NCBI RefSeq assembly: GCF_021026295.1
Contig: NZ_JAJNDA010000001.1
Location: 1 to 64,000, forward strand
Source of the DNA: Actinomycetospora soli
Lineage (GTDB): Bacteria; Actinomycetota; Actinomycetes; Mycobacteriales; Pseudonocardiaceae
Reading direction: 5' to 3'
DNA length: 64,000 nucleotides
Position numbers and translations under genes: made by a program. Below are positions 24,955 through 33,030 of the stretch, in pieces. Positions within the stretch are counted from its first letter, which is position 1; the number at the start of each line of letters is the position of its first letter. The notes under the pieces were generated by a model, which worked only from the letters and a program-made list of their open reading frames with translations, was not told the origin of the DNA and ran no database searches.

Positions 24955-24976
24955 CGGACGCCCCCGTGGGCGTCCG
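24955..24976 (+). terminator. Hairpin terminator after phosphotransferase operon
   Basis: CGGACGCCC-CCGT-GGGCGTCCG, a perfect 9-base GC stem with a 4-base loop followed by TCTC. Another repeat, CACCGGG...CCCGGTG, precedes it at about 24903-24922. It lies 81 bases past the operon and 52 bases before the next gene. Confidence 0.6.
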
Positions 24977-25027
24977 TCTCTACGGCGTGCCGGCGGGGGT
25001 ACGCGCGGAACGGCTGGGGGTTGTGGC

Positions 25028-26221
25028 ATGGCACTCGGGCGCGCGGTGCTCGGGCTGATGGTGACGTTCGCGGTGGCACTCGCCGCGATCACGGTGTGGG
25101 GCACGGTGGACCGGGCCTCGGGCTCGACGCCCGGGGCCTCGGCGCAGGCGGGATCGGAGGCACCGGCGGCGCCGGAGGCCCGGGTCACGCTGAGCCCGGC
25201 GAACGGGGCGACGGACGTGGCACCGGCCTCGCCCGCCGTGGTGACGGTGGCCGAGGGGCGGCTGACCGACGTGGCCCTGATGGGCGCGGACGGCAAGGCG
25301 GTGCCCGGGCGGCCGACGCCCGACGGGTGGACCTCGACCGGGACGCTCGCCTACGGCACCACCTACACGTGGAAGGGGCTCGCCGTCGACGCGGCGGGCA
25401 CCCCGACTCCGGTCTCGGGGTCGTTCAGCACGGTCACGCCGCAGCGGAGGATCGCGGCGAACATCAACATCGCGGACGACGCGACCGTCGGCGTGGGTGC
25501 GCCGATCATCGTGCAGTTCAACGGCGAGGTCGCCGACAAGGCCGCCGCCCAGCGGGCGCTGCAGGTGCGGACGTCGGTGCCCACCGAGGGCTCCTGGGCC
25601 TGGCTGCCCGACGCCGAGCAGGGCTCGCGTGCGCACTGGCGGCCGAAGGAGTACTGGAAGCCGGGCACGGTGGTGGACGTCGCCGCGAACCTCACCGGGG
25701 TCGACCTGGGCGGCGGCGCCTGGGGCGGCCCGGTCGTGACGTCGCACTTCACGATCGGCCGCTCGCAGATCGTCAAGGCCGACGTGAACTCGTTCCAGAT
25801 GGTCGTGGTGCGCGACGGGCAGACGGTGATGACGGTGCCGGCGAGCTACGGGCTCGGGTCGGACCCGAACCGCAACACCACCAACGGGGTCCACGTGGTG
25901 ATGAGCAAGGAGGCCACCAAGCTCATGACCAACCCCGAGTACGGCTACTTCAACGTGCCGGAGAAGTGGGCGGTCCGGATCTCGAACAACGGCGAGTTCA
26001 TCCACGCGAACCCGCTCTCGACGAGCGCCCAGGGCAACGAGAACGTCACCCACGGCTGCGTGAACCTGTCGACGAAGGACGCGGAGGCGTACTTCGACAC
26101 GGCGATGTTCGGGGACCCGGTCGAGGTGACGGGCAGCCCCGTGCCGATGCCGCGTACCGACATCTACGACTGGTCGCTCACGTGGCAGGAGTGGCAGTCG
26201 ATGTCGGCGCTGCCGGTGTAG
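25028..26221 (+). CDS. Secreted L,D-transpeptidase with Ig-like domains
   Basis: 397 residues from ATG 25028. N-terminal signal/anchor (LGLMVTFAVALAAITVWG), then two Ig-like modules (residues ~45-270, VTLSPANGATDVAPASPAVV...; IRVQFNGEV-type second module), and a C-terminal YkuD domain with the histidine in FIHANP and the nucleophilic cysteine in THGCVNLSTKDAEAYFD. This is the LdtMt2-type layout of mycobacteria and relatives; it forms 3-3 peptidoglycan cross-links outside the membrane. A later WSLTWQEWQ segment forms the C-terminal subdomain. It is independent of the short YkuD protein at 2117. Confidence 0.92.
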   Translation: MALGRAVLGLMVTFAVALAAITVWGTVDRASGSTPGASAQAGSEAPAAPEARVTLSPANGATDVAPASPAVVTVAEGRLTDVALMGADGKAVPGRPTPDGWTSTGTLAYGTTYTWKGLAVDAAGTPTPVSGSFSTVTPQRRIAANINIADDATVGVGAPIIVQFNGEVADKAAAQRALQVRTSVPTEGSWAWLPDAEQGSRAHWRPKEYWKPGTVVDVAANLTGVDLGGGAWGGPVVTSHFTIGRSQIVKADVNSFQMVVVRDGQTVMTVPASYGLGSDPNRNTTNGVHVVMSKEATKLMTNPEYGYFNVPEKWAVRISNNGEFIHANPLSTSAQGNENVTHGCVNLSTKDAEAYFDTAMFGDPVEVTGSPVPMPRTDIYDWSLTWQEWQSMSALPV

Positions 26222-26282
26222 GGGTCCCCCTCGCGGCAGCACGGCGTCGTGGCCGGCGTCCCGTGGCAGGAACGCCGGCTCG

Positions 26283-27188
26283 TCACGCGACGGTCACGAT
26301 CACCTTGCCGGTCGCGTGGCCGCTCTCGACGAGGGCGAGGGCGGCTTCGACCTCCTCGAGCGGGCGGACGTCGGTGACGTGGGGGTCGAGCGTGCCGTCG
26401 GCGACGAGGCCGACGAGCCGCTCGAGCACGGCGGTGCTGCGGTCGCGCACGATCTGCTGGCCGCCGAGCTCGGTCGACAGGCCGTAGTCGGCCACCGAGA
26501 TCAGCTCCGACGGGGCGGTCAGCAGGGGCGCGACGGTGCGCAGGGCGTCCCCGCCGACGAGGTCGAACACGCCGTCCACGCCGTCCGGGGCGACCTCGCG
26601 GAGGCGGTCGACCACGCCGTCGCCGTACGCCACGGGCGTGGCGCCGAAGCCGCTCAGCATCGCGTGCTTGCCGGGGCTGGCCGTCGTCACCACCCGCAGG
26701 CCGCGGGCGGCGGCGAGCTGGATCATGGGGATGCCGACGCCCCCGCCGCCGCCGTTGACCAGCAGCGTGCTCCCGGCCGCGAGGTCGAGCTGCTCGAGCG
26801 CGTCCCAGGCGGTGCCCGCGGCCACGGGCAGGGCGGCCGCGTCCTCCGGGCTGACGGCCGTGGGGCGCTGCGCGGCGAAGCCCGCCGTCACGCGGGCCCG
26901 CGGCGCCCAGCCGCCCTGCATGTCCGGGCAGCCGCCGAAGACCTCGTCGCCCACCGCGAAGCCGTCGACGTCCGGGCCGACCGCCAGCACGGGGCCCGCG
27001 ACCTCGCGCCCCAGCACGGCCGGGCCGCTGATGCCGTAGGACCCGTCGCGGACCTTCCAGTCCCCCGGGTTCACCCCGGCCGCCCGCACTGCGACGAGGA
27101 GCTCGCCCGGCCCCGGGGTCGGTTCGTCGACCTCGATCCACGCCTGCTGCTCCGGACCACCGACCGCGACGAATCCGTACCCGCGCAC
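26283..27188 (-). CDS. Zinc-less quinone oxidoreductase/alcohol dehydrogenase family (MDR)
   Basis: 301 residues from GTG 27188. MDR fold: catalytic-domain phrase VRAAGVNPGDWKVRDGSYG, then VLGREVAGPV, and the NADPH-binding GGGGGVGIPMIQLAAARG. No structural-zinc Cys cluster is present, as in quinone oxidoreductases. The C-terminus VESGHATGKVIVTV is standard. It probably reduces quinones or enones with NADPH. The first possible start further upstream adds 33 residues that do not fit the family. It is divergent from ctaG with only about 46 bases between. Confidence 0.88.
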   Translation of the reverse strand: MRGYGFVAVGGPEQQAWIEVDEPTPGPGELLVAVRAAGVNPGDWKVRDGSYGISGPAVLGREVAGPVLAVGPDVDGFAVGDEVFGGCPDMQGGWAPRARVTAGFAAQRPTAVSPEDAAALPVAAGTAWDALEQLDLAAGSTLLVNGGGGGVGIPMIQLAAARGLRVVTTASPGKHAMLSGFGATPVAYGDGVVDRLREVAPDGVDGVFDLVGGDALRTVAPLLTAPSELISVADYGLSTELGGQQIVRDRSTAVLERLVGLVADGTLDPHVTDVRPLEEVEAALALVESGHATGKVIVTVA

Positions 27189-27234
27189 GGAGCCGCATCC
27201 TGCTCCGGTCCCCGGAGGGGCGCAAAATGGTTGC

Positions 27235-28179
27235 GTGCAGATGCCAATGGGGCCGACCCCGGGTCCGGCGTGGGCCGACGTGCTCACGACGGGGTCGCCC
27301 GCCTGGGGCGTGAACGCGGTGCTCCTCGTGCTGACGGCGCTCTACCTGGCGGCCGCCCGGGGACACGGGGCGTGGCCGGTGCGGCGGACCTTGTCCTTCC
27401 TCGCCGCGATCGCCTCCGCCGTGGTGACCTGGAACTCGGGGATCGCCGTCTTCGGGCACCAGGCGTTCGCGGTGCACATGGTCATGCACCTGATGCTGAT
27501 CATGGTGCTGCCGGCGTTCTGGGTCGCGGCCCACCCGCTGGAGCTGCTGCGGTCGGCGCTGCCGGAGCGGGCGGGCGCCCGGTTCGACGCGGCCCTCGAC
27601 TCGCGGGCGTCGCGGGCCCTGTTCTTCCCCGGCACCGTCCTCGTGTTCTACGCGCTCGTGGTGGTGCTGACGCACCTGACGTCGTTCATGGAGGCGATGG
27701 CGGGCTCGATGGCCCTGCACCACGCGGAGCAGGGGCTCTACCTGGTCGCCGGCGTCCTGTTCTTCCACGTCGCGATCGGTGTGGACCTGCTGCCGAACCG
27801 CCCGGCCTACTTCGTGCGCTACGTGCTCATGGCGCTCGCGATGGGCGTCGACACCCTCGTCGGGGTGGTGCTCATGCAGGCGCCGGCGACGATGTTCCCC
27901 TCGTACGACCTGGAGGGCGTGCACCTCGGCGGCGCGCTCATGTGGGTCGTCGGGGACGGCCTGATGATGGTGATCATGGTGCTGCTCGGGCGGCTGTGGG
28001 TCACCGACGCGTCGGCGAAGGTCGACTTCGGGCCGTGGCTGGAGTCGGCCCGCCAGGACGCCTTCCGGGAGCAGACCGGGGCGGGTCGCACGGACCGCGC
28101 CGCGGATCTCGACGACGACGACGAGGCCCTCGCCGCCTACAACCGGATGCTGGCCCGGCTCGACCGCGGCGAGCACTGA
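27235..28179 (+). CDS. ctaG: Cytochrome c oxidase assembly factor CtaG (caa3-type)
   Basis: 314 residues from GTG 27235 (ATGs at 27241 and 27247 are alternatives). Seven hydrophobic helices with the conserved HMVMHLMLIMVLPAFWVAAHP and SMALHHAEQGLYLVAGVLFFH histidines and the late MWVVGDGLMMVIMVLLG helix seen in the caa3_CtaG family. The family helps assemble the copper centre of cytochrome oxidase. The cytoplasmic tail is acidic (DLDDDDEALAAYNRMLARLD). No oxidase genes lie nearby. Confidence 0.85.
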   Translation: MQMPMGPTPGPAWADVLTTGSPAWGVNAVLLVLTALYLAAARGHGAWPVRRTLSFLAAIASAVVTWNSGIAVFGHQAFAVHMVMHLMLIMVLPAFWVAAHPLELLRSALPERAGARFDAALDSRASRALFFPGTVLVFYALVVVLTHLTSFMEAMAGSMALHHAEQGLYLVAGVLFFHVAIGVDLLPNRPAYFVRYVLMALAMGVDTLVGVVLMQAPATMFPSYDLEGVHLGGALMWVVGDGLMMVIMVLLGRLWVTDASAKVDFGPWLESARQDAFREQTGAGRTDRAADLDDDDEALAAYNRMLARLDRGEH

Positions 28180-28338
28180 GGCACCTGCTCCCACCCGCTC
28201 CCTGCCCGGCGTGCCTCGCGCGAGCGGACCGGGGCCGTGTCCCGCAGCGCGGCACAGCGCGCTTCCGTCGGCCACCGGGCGCTCCCTACCGTGACGGGCA
28301 CCACCACGACACCGCCACGACACCGCCTGGAGGCCGCC

Positions 28339-29688
28339 GTGCTGACCGCCGAGCAGAACGACGAACTCACCGCCGTCGAACCGGGGACCCGCATGGGCGA
28401 GGTCCTGCGCCGCTACTGGTACCCGGTGGCGTTCGCGCGGGAGATGGCGGAGTTCCCGGTCAAGCGCGTGGAGCTGCTGGGCGAGTTCTTCGCGCTGTGG
28501 CGCTCGCCGTCGGGCCGGTACGGGATCATCCCCGAGCCCTGCCCGCACCGGAAGGCGTCGATGGCCTACGGTGTCGTCGAGGGCGAGGGCCTGCGCTGCC
28601 CGTACCACGGGTGGAAGTTCGACACCGAGGGCGCGTGCGTCGACCAGCCGGCCGAGAAGGACAACACGAACTTCCAGGGTCGGGTCCGCGCGACCGCGGG
28701 CCGGGTCGAGGAGCTGGGCGGGCTGGTGTGGGCCTACGTCGGGCCCGGCCCGGCGCCGCTGCTCCCCCGCTTCGACGTCTACGTGATGGACGGGTTCCGC
28801 GACATCGGCTGGGCGGACGTCCCGTGCAACTACGTGCAGATCATGGAGAACGCGGTCGACCCGCACCACGTCGAGCACCTGCACGGCCGGTACTTCGAGT
28901 TCATCGGGGCGCACGAGGGGTTCACCGCCCCGGCGTCGTTCGGCAAGAAGCACCAGCGGATCGGGTTCGACGCCTTCGAGTACGGGATCATCAAGCGCCG
29001 CATCCTGTCCGGCGCGAGCGAGGACAACGACGACTGGAAGGTCGGCCACCCGCTCGTCTTCCCGTACAACATGCGCGTCGGCGGCGGCGGCATCCACCAG
29101 ATGCAGATCCGGGTGCCGATCAACCGCACCACGACGCGGTTCATGCTCTACACCGTCCACGCGCCCGAGGGCTACGAGCCCCTCGAGCAGCCGACGATCC
29201 CGGACTACGAGATCCCGGTGTTCGACGACCAGGGCCGCCACGTCGTCAACTACGTCGAGGGCCAGGACATCATGGCCTGGGCGACGCAGGGCCCGATCGC
29301 CGATCGCACCACCGAGCACCTGGGCCGCTCGGACATCGGGGTGTCGATGCTGCGCAAGATGTTCAAGCAGCAGATGGCGGCCGTGGAGAACGGCGAGGAC
29401 CCGCTCGGCACGGTCCGCGAGCCGCACGAGCGCATCGACCTGCCGTGCGAGAAGGACAAGTTCCACGCCGGCGGGGCGCAGTTCGCGCTCGACTTCTGCG
29501 ACATGGGCTCCACCCGCTTCTCCCCGGTGCTCGACACCATCCGCAAGGTCCACCTCTCGGCCGCCGAGCAGGTGGGCAAGGACAAGGCCGCCGGGCGCGA
29601 GTCGTTCACGCCCGTGGGCGGCATCGGCACCGCGACGCTCGAGCCGGGCACCGACGCGCAGGTCGACTCCGGCCTCGTCCCGCGATGA
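28339..29688 (+). CDS. Rieske non-haem iron oxygenase, oxygenase component
   Basis: 449 residues from GTG 28339 with TGGAGG before it. The Rieske 2Fe-2S site is C68-x-H70 and C87-x2-H90 (CPHRKAS...RCPYHGW). The mononuclear iron site is N171-x2-D174-x2-H177-x4-H182. Length and the single-subunit layout fit the phthalate dioxygenase/vanillate demethylase (PDO) group rather than the alpha-beta dioxygenases. It would hydroxylate or demethylate an aromatic acid or ether using electrons from a separate reductase, which is not encoded here. The stop overlaps the next small zinc-ribbon gene. It may feed the ring-cleavage cluster at 32-39 kb. Confidence 0.92.
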   Translation: MLTAEQNDELTAVEPGTRMGEVLRRYWYPVAFAREMAEFPVKRVELLGEFFALWRSPSGRYGIIPEPCPHRKASMAYGVVEGEGLRCPYHGWKFDTEGACVDQPAEKDNTNFQGRVRATAGRVEELGGLVWAYVGPGPAPLLPRFDVYVMDGFRDIGWADVPCNYVQIMENAVDPHHVEHLHGRYFEFIGAHEGFTAPASFGKKHQRIGFDAFEYGIIKRRILSGASEDNDDWKVGHPLVFPYNMRVGGGGIHQMQIRVPINRTTTRFMLYTVHAPEGYEPLEQPTIPDYEIPVFDDQGRHVVNYVEGQDIMAWATQGPIADRTTEHLGRSDIGVSMLRKMFKQQMAAVENGEDPLGTVREPHERIDLPCEKDKFHAGGAQFALDFCDMGSTRFSPVLDTIRKVHLSAAEQVGKDKAAGRESFTPVGGIGTATLEPGTDAQVDSGLVPR

Positions 29689-29900
29689 CCGTCCCCGACC
29701 GCCGGTTCACCGCCGACGCCGAGGCCCACCGCCGCGACCAGCCCCGGTACTGCCCCGCGTGCGCGGCGGCCCTCGACCTCGCCAGCGAGTTCTGGGAGGG
29801 CGACGAGCGCCGCTTCTACTGCTGGTGCGCGGGCTGCGGCTGGACGGGGGAGGTCACGACGACGGGTGCGACCGCGCGGGGGCACGAACCCGAGCACTGA
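29685..29900 (+). CDS. Small zinc-ribbon protein coupled to Rieske oxygenase
   Basis: 71 residues. Contains two CxxC pairs, YCPACAAALDL and YCWCAGCGWTGEV (C-A-G-C and C-W-C), so a zinc ribbon or rubredoxin-like metal site is likely. ATG 29685 overlaps the Rieske oxygenase stop (ATGA), so the two proteins are made together. It could be an assembly or electron-transfer helper; I know of no named family and treat that as a guess. The sequence between and after the Cys pairs is charged. Confidence 0.65.
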   Translation: MTVPDRRFTADAEAHRRDQPRYCPACAAALDLASEFWEGDERRFYCWCAGCGWTGEVTTTGATARGHEPEH

Positions 29901-29926
29901 GCCCGTCCCGGGAGCAGGATGGGGTC

Positions 29927-30370
29927 GTGAGTGAGTTCGAGCTCGGCACCGACGGCCCGTCGGTCATCCTCGCCGCCGTCGACGGGTCGGTGACCTCGCT
30001 GCGGGCGGGTGCGTACGCCGTCGGGCTCGCCCGACGCCAGCACAGCGACCTCGCCGTCATCACGGTGACGACGACACCGGCGCTGTCGGGCATGTCCGCG
30101 GACGCCGTCACCGTGCTCGCGCAGTCCGCCCACGAGCTCGCCAGCGACCTGCACGCGCAGGCCCGCGAGTACCTGGAGCTGCTGGAGATGGAGGCGCGCC
30201 TGCTCACCGTGCACGGCGACCCCTACCTCGAGATCGTCCGGGCGGCCGACGACCTGCGGGCCGACGCCGTCGTGGTCGGGGCCTCGATGAAGGCCGGGCA
30301 CCGGTTCGTCGGCTCGCTCGCCGGGCGGCTGATCAAGGCCGGGAAGTGGCCGGTCACGGTCGTGCCGTGA
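29927..30370 (+). CDS. Universal stress protein (UspA family)
   Basis: 147 residues from GTG 29927. The UspA fold begins SVILAAVDGSVTSLRAGAYAVGLAR and ends with VVVGASMKAGHRFVGSLAGRLIKAGKWPVTVVP. The usual ATP-binding G-x2-G-x9-G-S/T motif is altered (GASMKAGHRFVGSLAGRLI), so nucleotide binding is uncertain. Its end overlaps the convergent endonuclease/phosphatase gene by 17 bases. Regulation is not evident. Confidence 0.88.
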   Translation: MSEFELGTDGPSVILAAVDGSVTSLRAGAYAVGLARRQHSDLAVITVTTTPALSGMSADAVTVLAQSAHELASDLHAQAREYLELLEMEARLLTVHGDPYLEIVRAADDLRADAVVVGASMKAGHRFVGSLAGRLIKAGKWPVTVVP

Positions 30371-31139
30371 CCACCTCGACCGCGAGGGCCCGGTGGTCGG
30401 AGACCGCCAGCGGCAGCGCGGCGGAGCGGGTCACCTCGAGGGTGTCCGCGTCCCGCGCCAGCACGTGGTCGAGCTGCACCCGCGGGTCCTCGGTGGGGAA
30501 CGTCGCGGCCCGCGCCAGCGACCGCCAGTCCGGCAGGACCGCGGGCGGGACCGGGCCCGGCAGGTTGAGGTCCCCGAGCAGGACGATCGGCGGTCGGGCG
30601 TCCCGCAGCGCGCGCGCCAGGCGCAGGAGCTGCACCACGTTCACCCCCGGGGCGAACGACAGGTGCGTCGCGACCACCGTGCCGACCGGGCCGGGCCCGG
30701 CGAGCTCCGCCGCCACCGCGACCCGGGGCTCGTCGCGCACGAGGGCCGGACGCCGGGCGTCGATCAGCAGCGGCAGCCGTGCCGGGGACGACCCGAGGGG
30801 GATGCGCCGCCACCGGGCCACCGGCAGCCGGCTGACCAGGCCCACCCCGTAGGTCGGCTCGGCGTCGACGTCGCCCACCTCCGCGGGACGCCACGACTCC
30901 CCGGGCGTGCCCACGAGCGCCGGCACGAAGCGGGCGTCACCGGCCCCGAGCGCGCCCGCCACGAGCGACGTCTGGTCCGCGCGGCCGCTCCGGTCCTGCC
31001 CGCGGTCGACCTCCTGGATCGCCAGCACGTCGACGTCGAGCGAGGCGACCGCGGCGACCAGCCGGTCCGGGTCGACGACGCCGTCGGCCGGGGAACGGCC
31101 GTGCAACAGGTTGAACGTCGCCAGGCGCACGGCACGCAC
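30354..31139 (-). CDS. Endonuclease/exonuclease/phosphatase (EEP) family protein
   Basis: 261 residues from GTG 31139. EEP catalytic motifs in order: ATFNLLHGR (metal Asn), VLAIQEVDRG (metal Glu), THLSFAPG, LLGDLNLPG (Asp/Asn) and the last VSDHRALAVEV with the general-base Asp-His. The fold is shared by DNA repair nucleases, sphingomyelinases and inositol phosphatases; lack of a signal peptide suggests a cytosolic enzyme, with the substrate unknown. Confidence 0.87.
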   Translation of the reverse strand: MRAVRLATFNLLHGRSPADGVVDPDRLVAAVASLDVDVLAIQEVDRGQDRSGRADQTSLVAGALGAGDARFVPALVGTPGESWRPAEVGDVDAEPTYGVGLVSRLPVARWRRIPLGSSPARLPLLIDARRPALVRDEPRVAVAAELAGPGPVGTVVATHLSFAPGVNVVQLLRLARALRDARPPIVLLGDLNLPGPVPPAVLPDWRSLARAATFPTEDPRVQLDHVLARDADTLEVTRSAALPLAVSDHRALAVEVVTARP

Positions 31140-31174
31140 CCTCCCCGATCACAACGCCGCGCGCCGTGCGGGGG

Positions 31175-32362
31175 TCACCAGGTCAGCGGCAGGCTCCGCA
31201 TGCCGTAGATGAACGTGCCCTCGCGGAAGTCGGCCCGCTCGACGTCGGTCACCGGGGCCAGCGTCGGGAAGCGGCGCAGGAGCGCGGGGAACGCCGTCGC
31301 CATCTCCATCCGGGCCAGCGGCGCGCCCAGGCAGTGGTGCACGCCGTGCCCGAAGGCGACGTGCGGGGCGGCCGCACGGCCGATGTCGAGGTGGTCGGGG
31401 TCCTCGGCGAGCGCCCGGTCCCGGTCGGCCGCGGCGAGCTGCACGAGCACCATGTCGCCCGCGGCGATCCGCTGGCCGCCCACCTCGGTGTCCGTGATCG
31501 CGACGCGGGGCACCGCCGCGTGCACGATCGTCAGGAACCGCATCAGCTCCTCGACGGCCGGGGCCGCGGCCTCCGGGTCGTCCCGCAGCAGCGCGGCCTG
31601 GTCCGGGTGGCGCAGCAGCGCGAGCGTGCCCAGCGCCAGCATGTTCGCCGTGGTCTCGTGGCCGGCGATGAGCAGCAGGGAGGCGATGCCGATCAGCTCG
31701 TCGCGGGTCACGTCGTCGCGGTGTTCGCGGACCAGCATGCCCAGGAGGTCGTCGCCGGGGTCCGCCACCGCCCGGTCGACCAGCCCGCCCATGTACTCCC
31801 GCGACTCGAGGGCGACCTTCCCGCGCTCGGCCATCGGCAGCGTCAGGTCGATCTGCTGGGACGCACGTCGCTGGAAGTCGTCCCGGTCGTCGTAGGGCAC
31901 CCCGAGCAGCTCGCAGATGACGAGGCTCGGGATCGGCAGCGCGAAGTCGGTGACGAGGTCGGTGGGCGGTCCGGCGGCGGCCATCGCGTCCAGGTGCTCG
32001 TCGACGATCTCCTGCAGGCGCGGCTGCAGCCGGCGGATCCGCTTGACGGTGAACTCGCCGGTCAGCAGCCGCCGCAGGCGGGTGTGCTCCGGCGGGTCGA
32101 GGGCGAGCAGCTGACCGGCGCGCATCTGCTCGGGGTCGATCCCGGGCATCGGCACCACGGGCACCCGCTCGTTGGAGAACCGGGTCGCGTCCCCCAGCAC
32201 CTCGCGGGCCTCGTCGTAGCGGGTGACGAGCCACGCCTCGCGGCCGAGCGAGTCGTGCACCCGCTCCAGGCCGGGCCGGTCGCGCAGGGCGCTGATCGCG
32301 GCGGGCGGGTCGAACCGGTCGCGCTGGACGTGCAGGGGCAGTTCGCTGGCCTCGACGGACAC
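31175..32362 (-). CDS. Cytochrome P450
   Basis: 395 residues from GTG 32362 (GAGGAG site upstream). Diagnostic motifs: the I-helix oxygen-activation motif AGHETTAN, the ExxR of the K helix in EELMRF (ELMR), and the haem-binding loop FGHGVHHCLG with the thiolate C344. A soluble bacterial class I P450 needing ferredoxin and reductase. It is the last gene in the same direction as the aromatic lower-pathway genes, 76 bases after a Rieske-type ferredoxin gene, which could be its redox partner or serve another enzyme. Substrate cannot be predicted. Confidence 0.94.
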   Translation of the reverse strand: MSVEASELPLHVQRDRFDPPAAISALRDRPGLERVHDSLGREAWLVTRYDEAREVLGDATRFSNERVPVVPMPGIDPEQMRAGQLLALDPPEHTRLRRLLTGEFTVKRIRRLQPRLQEIVDEHLDAMAAAGPPTDLVTDFALPIPSLVICELLGVPYDDRDDFQRRASQQIDLTLPMAERGKVALESREYMGGLVDRAVADPGDDLLGMLVREHRDDVTRDELIGIASLLLIAGHETTANMLALGTLALLRHPDQAALLRDDPEAAAPAVEELMRFLTIVHAAVPRVAITDTEVGGQRIAAGDMVLVQLAAADRDRALAEDPDHLDIGRAAAPHVAFGHGVHHCLGAPLARMEMATAFPALLRRFPTLAPVTDVERADFREGTFIYGMRSLPLTW

Positions 32363-32438
32363 GGTGGTGACTCCTCACGACGGCGGCACCACCGACCGTA
32401 ACACCACAAACGGAAGCACGCTCCCGCTTACGCCGCCC

Positions 32439-32819
32439 TCACTCCCCCTGCGCGTGCGCCCGCAGGCGCTCCGCCCAGGACAGCACCGGCGGCGGTTCGC
32501 CCACCTCGGCGAACCACGCCCCGTCCCGCTCGACCACGGGGTACACCCCGAGCCGGTGCTGGTCGGTGGTGCGGCACTGCCCGGTGTCGAGGTCGAACCG
32601 GTACCAGTGCCACGGGCAGCGGACCTCGCCGTCGCGGACCCGGCCCTCGACCATCGGCCCGCCCCGGTGCGGGCAGCCGGCGTCGGTCACCCGCACCGAC
32701 CCCCGGTCGGCGTGCTCCGCCGCATCGTCGGGAGCCAGGAAGACCGCGAACTCCCGGCCGTCCGGGCTCGCGACCGTCCAGGCGGTGCGCCCGGCCGGGT
32801 CGCCCAGCGCGAGGAGCAC
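32439..32819 (-). CDS. Rieske-type ferredoxin
   Basis: 126 residues from GTG 32819. A small Rieske 2Fe-2S protein: C-P-H-R-G-G-P-M in the first cluster half and C-P-W-H-W-Y-R-F in the second, about 18 residues later. No oxygenase domain, so it acts as an electron carrier. The GTG overlaps the tautomerase stop codon (TAGTG). Its position between the tautomerase and P450 genes suggests supply of electrons to an oxygenase of this pathway (the Rieske oxygenase at 28339 or the P450). Confidence 0.87.
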   Translation of the reverse strand: MLLALGDPAGRTAWTVASPDGREFAVFLAPDDAAEHADRGSVRVTDAGCPHRGGPMVEGRVRDGEVRCPWHWYRFDLDTGQCRTTDQHRLGVYPVVERDGAWFAEVGEPPPVLSWAERLRAHAQGE

Positions 32820-33022
32820 TACCGCTTCCCGGACGCCCGGAGCTCGGCCAGCGACTCGCCGCCGACGAACCAGTGCTCGGGCTCGCACTCGGTGACCACG
32901 ACGCGGACGTTGCCCGCGGGCGCGCCGACGGCCTCCGACACCGCCGCGGTGACCTTCTCCCCCAGCGCGGCGAGCTGCTCGGGGGTCCGCCCGCGGGCGA
33001 GGGTGATCTGGACGAGGGGCAC
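32819..33022 (-). CDS. 4-oxalocrotonate tautomerase (DmpI/XylH type)
   Basis: 67 residues from GTG 33022; after removal of the initiator the N-terminus is PLVQITLARGRT, supplying the catalytic Pro-1. The rest (EQLAALGEKVTAAVSEAVG...VRVVVTECEPEHWFVGG) fits the small hexameric tautomerase, with the arginine of NVRVVV in the expected position and the Trp of HWFVGG near the end. It converts 2-hydroxymuconate to 4-oxalocrotonate in meta-cleavage. It lies between the hydratase-family genes and the Rieske ferredoxin. Confidence 0.9.
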   Translation of the reverse strand: MPLVQITLARGRTPEQLAALGEKVTAAVSEAVGAPAGNVRVVVTECEPEHWFVGGESLAELRASGKR

Positions 33023-33030
33023 GGTTCCTC

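Noticed and set aside
26164-29553. Very long open frame on the minus strand (>1100 codons) across several genes
   Set aside because: It runs antisense to Ldt, ctaG and the Rieske oxygenase, whose protein motifs are clear on the plus strand. The frame is open only because of extreme GC bias; its translation is Arg/His/Val-rich with no domain. Only its 3' end (the MDR gene in another frame) is real.
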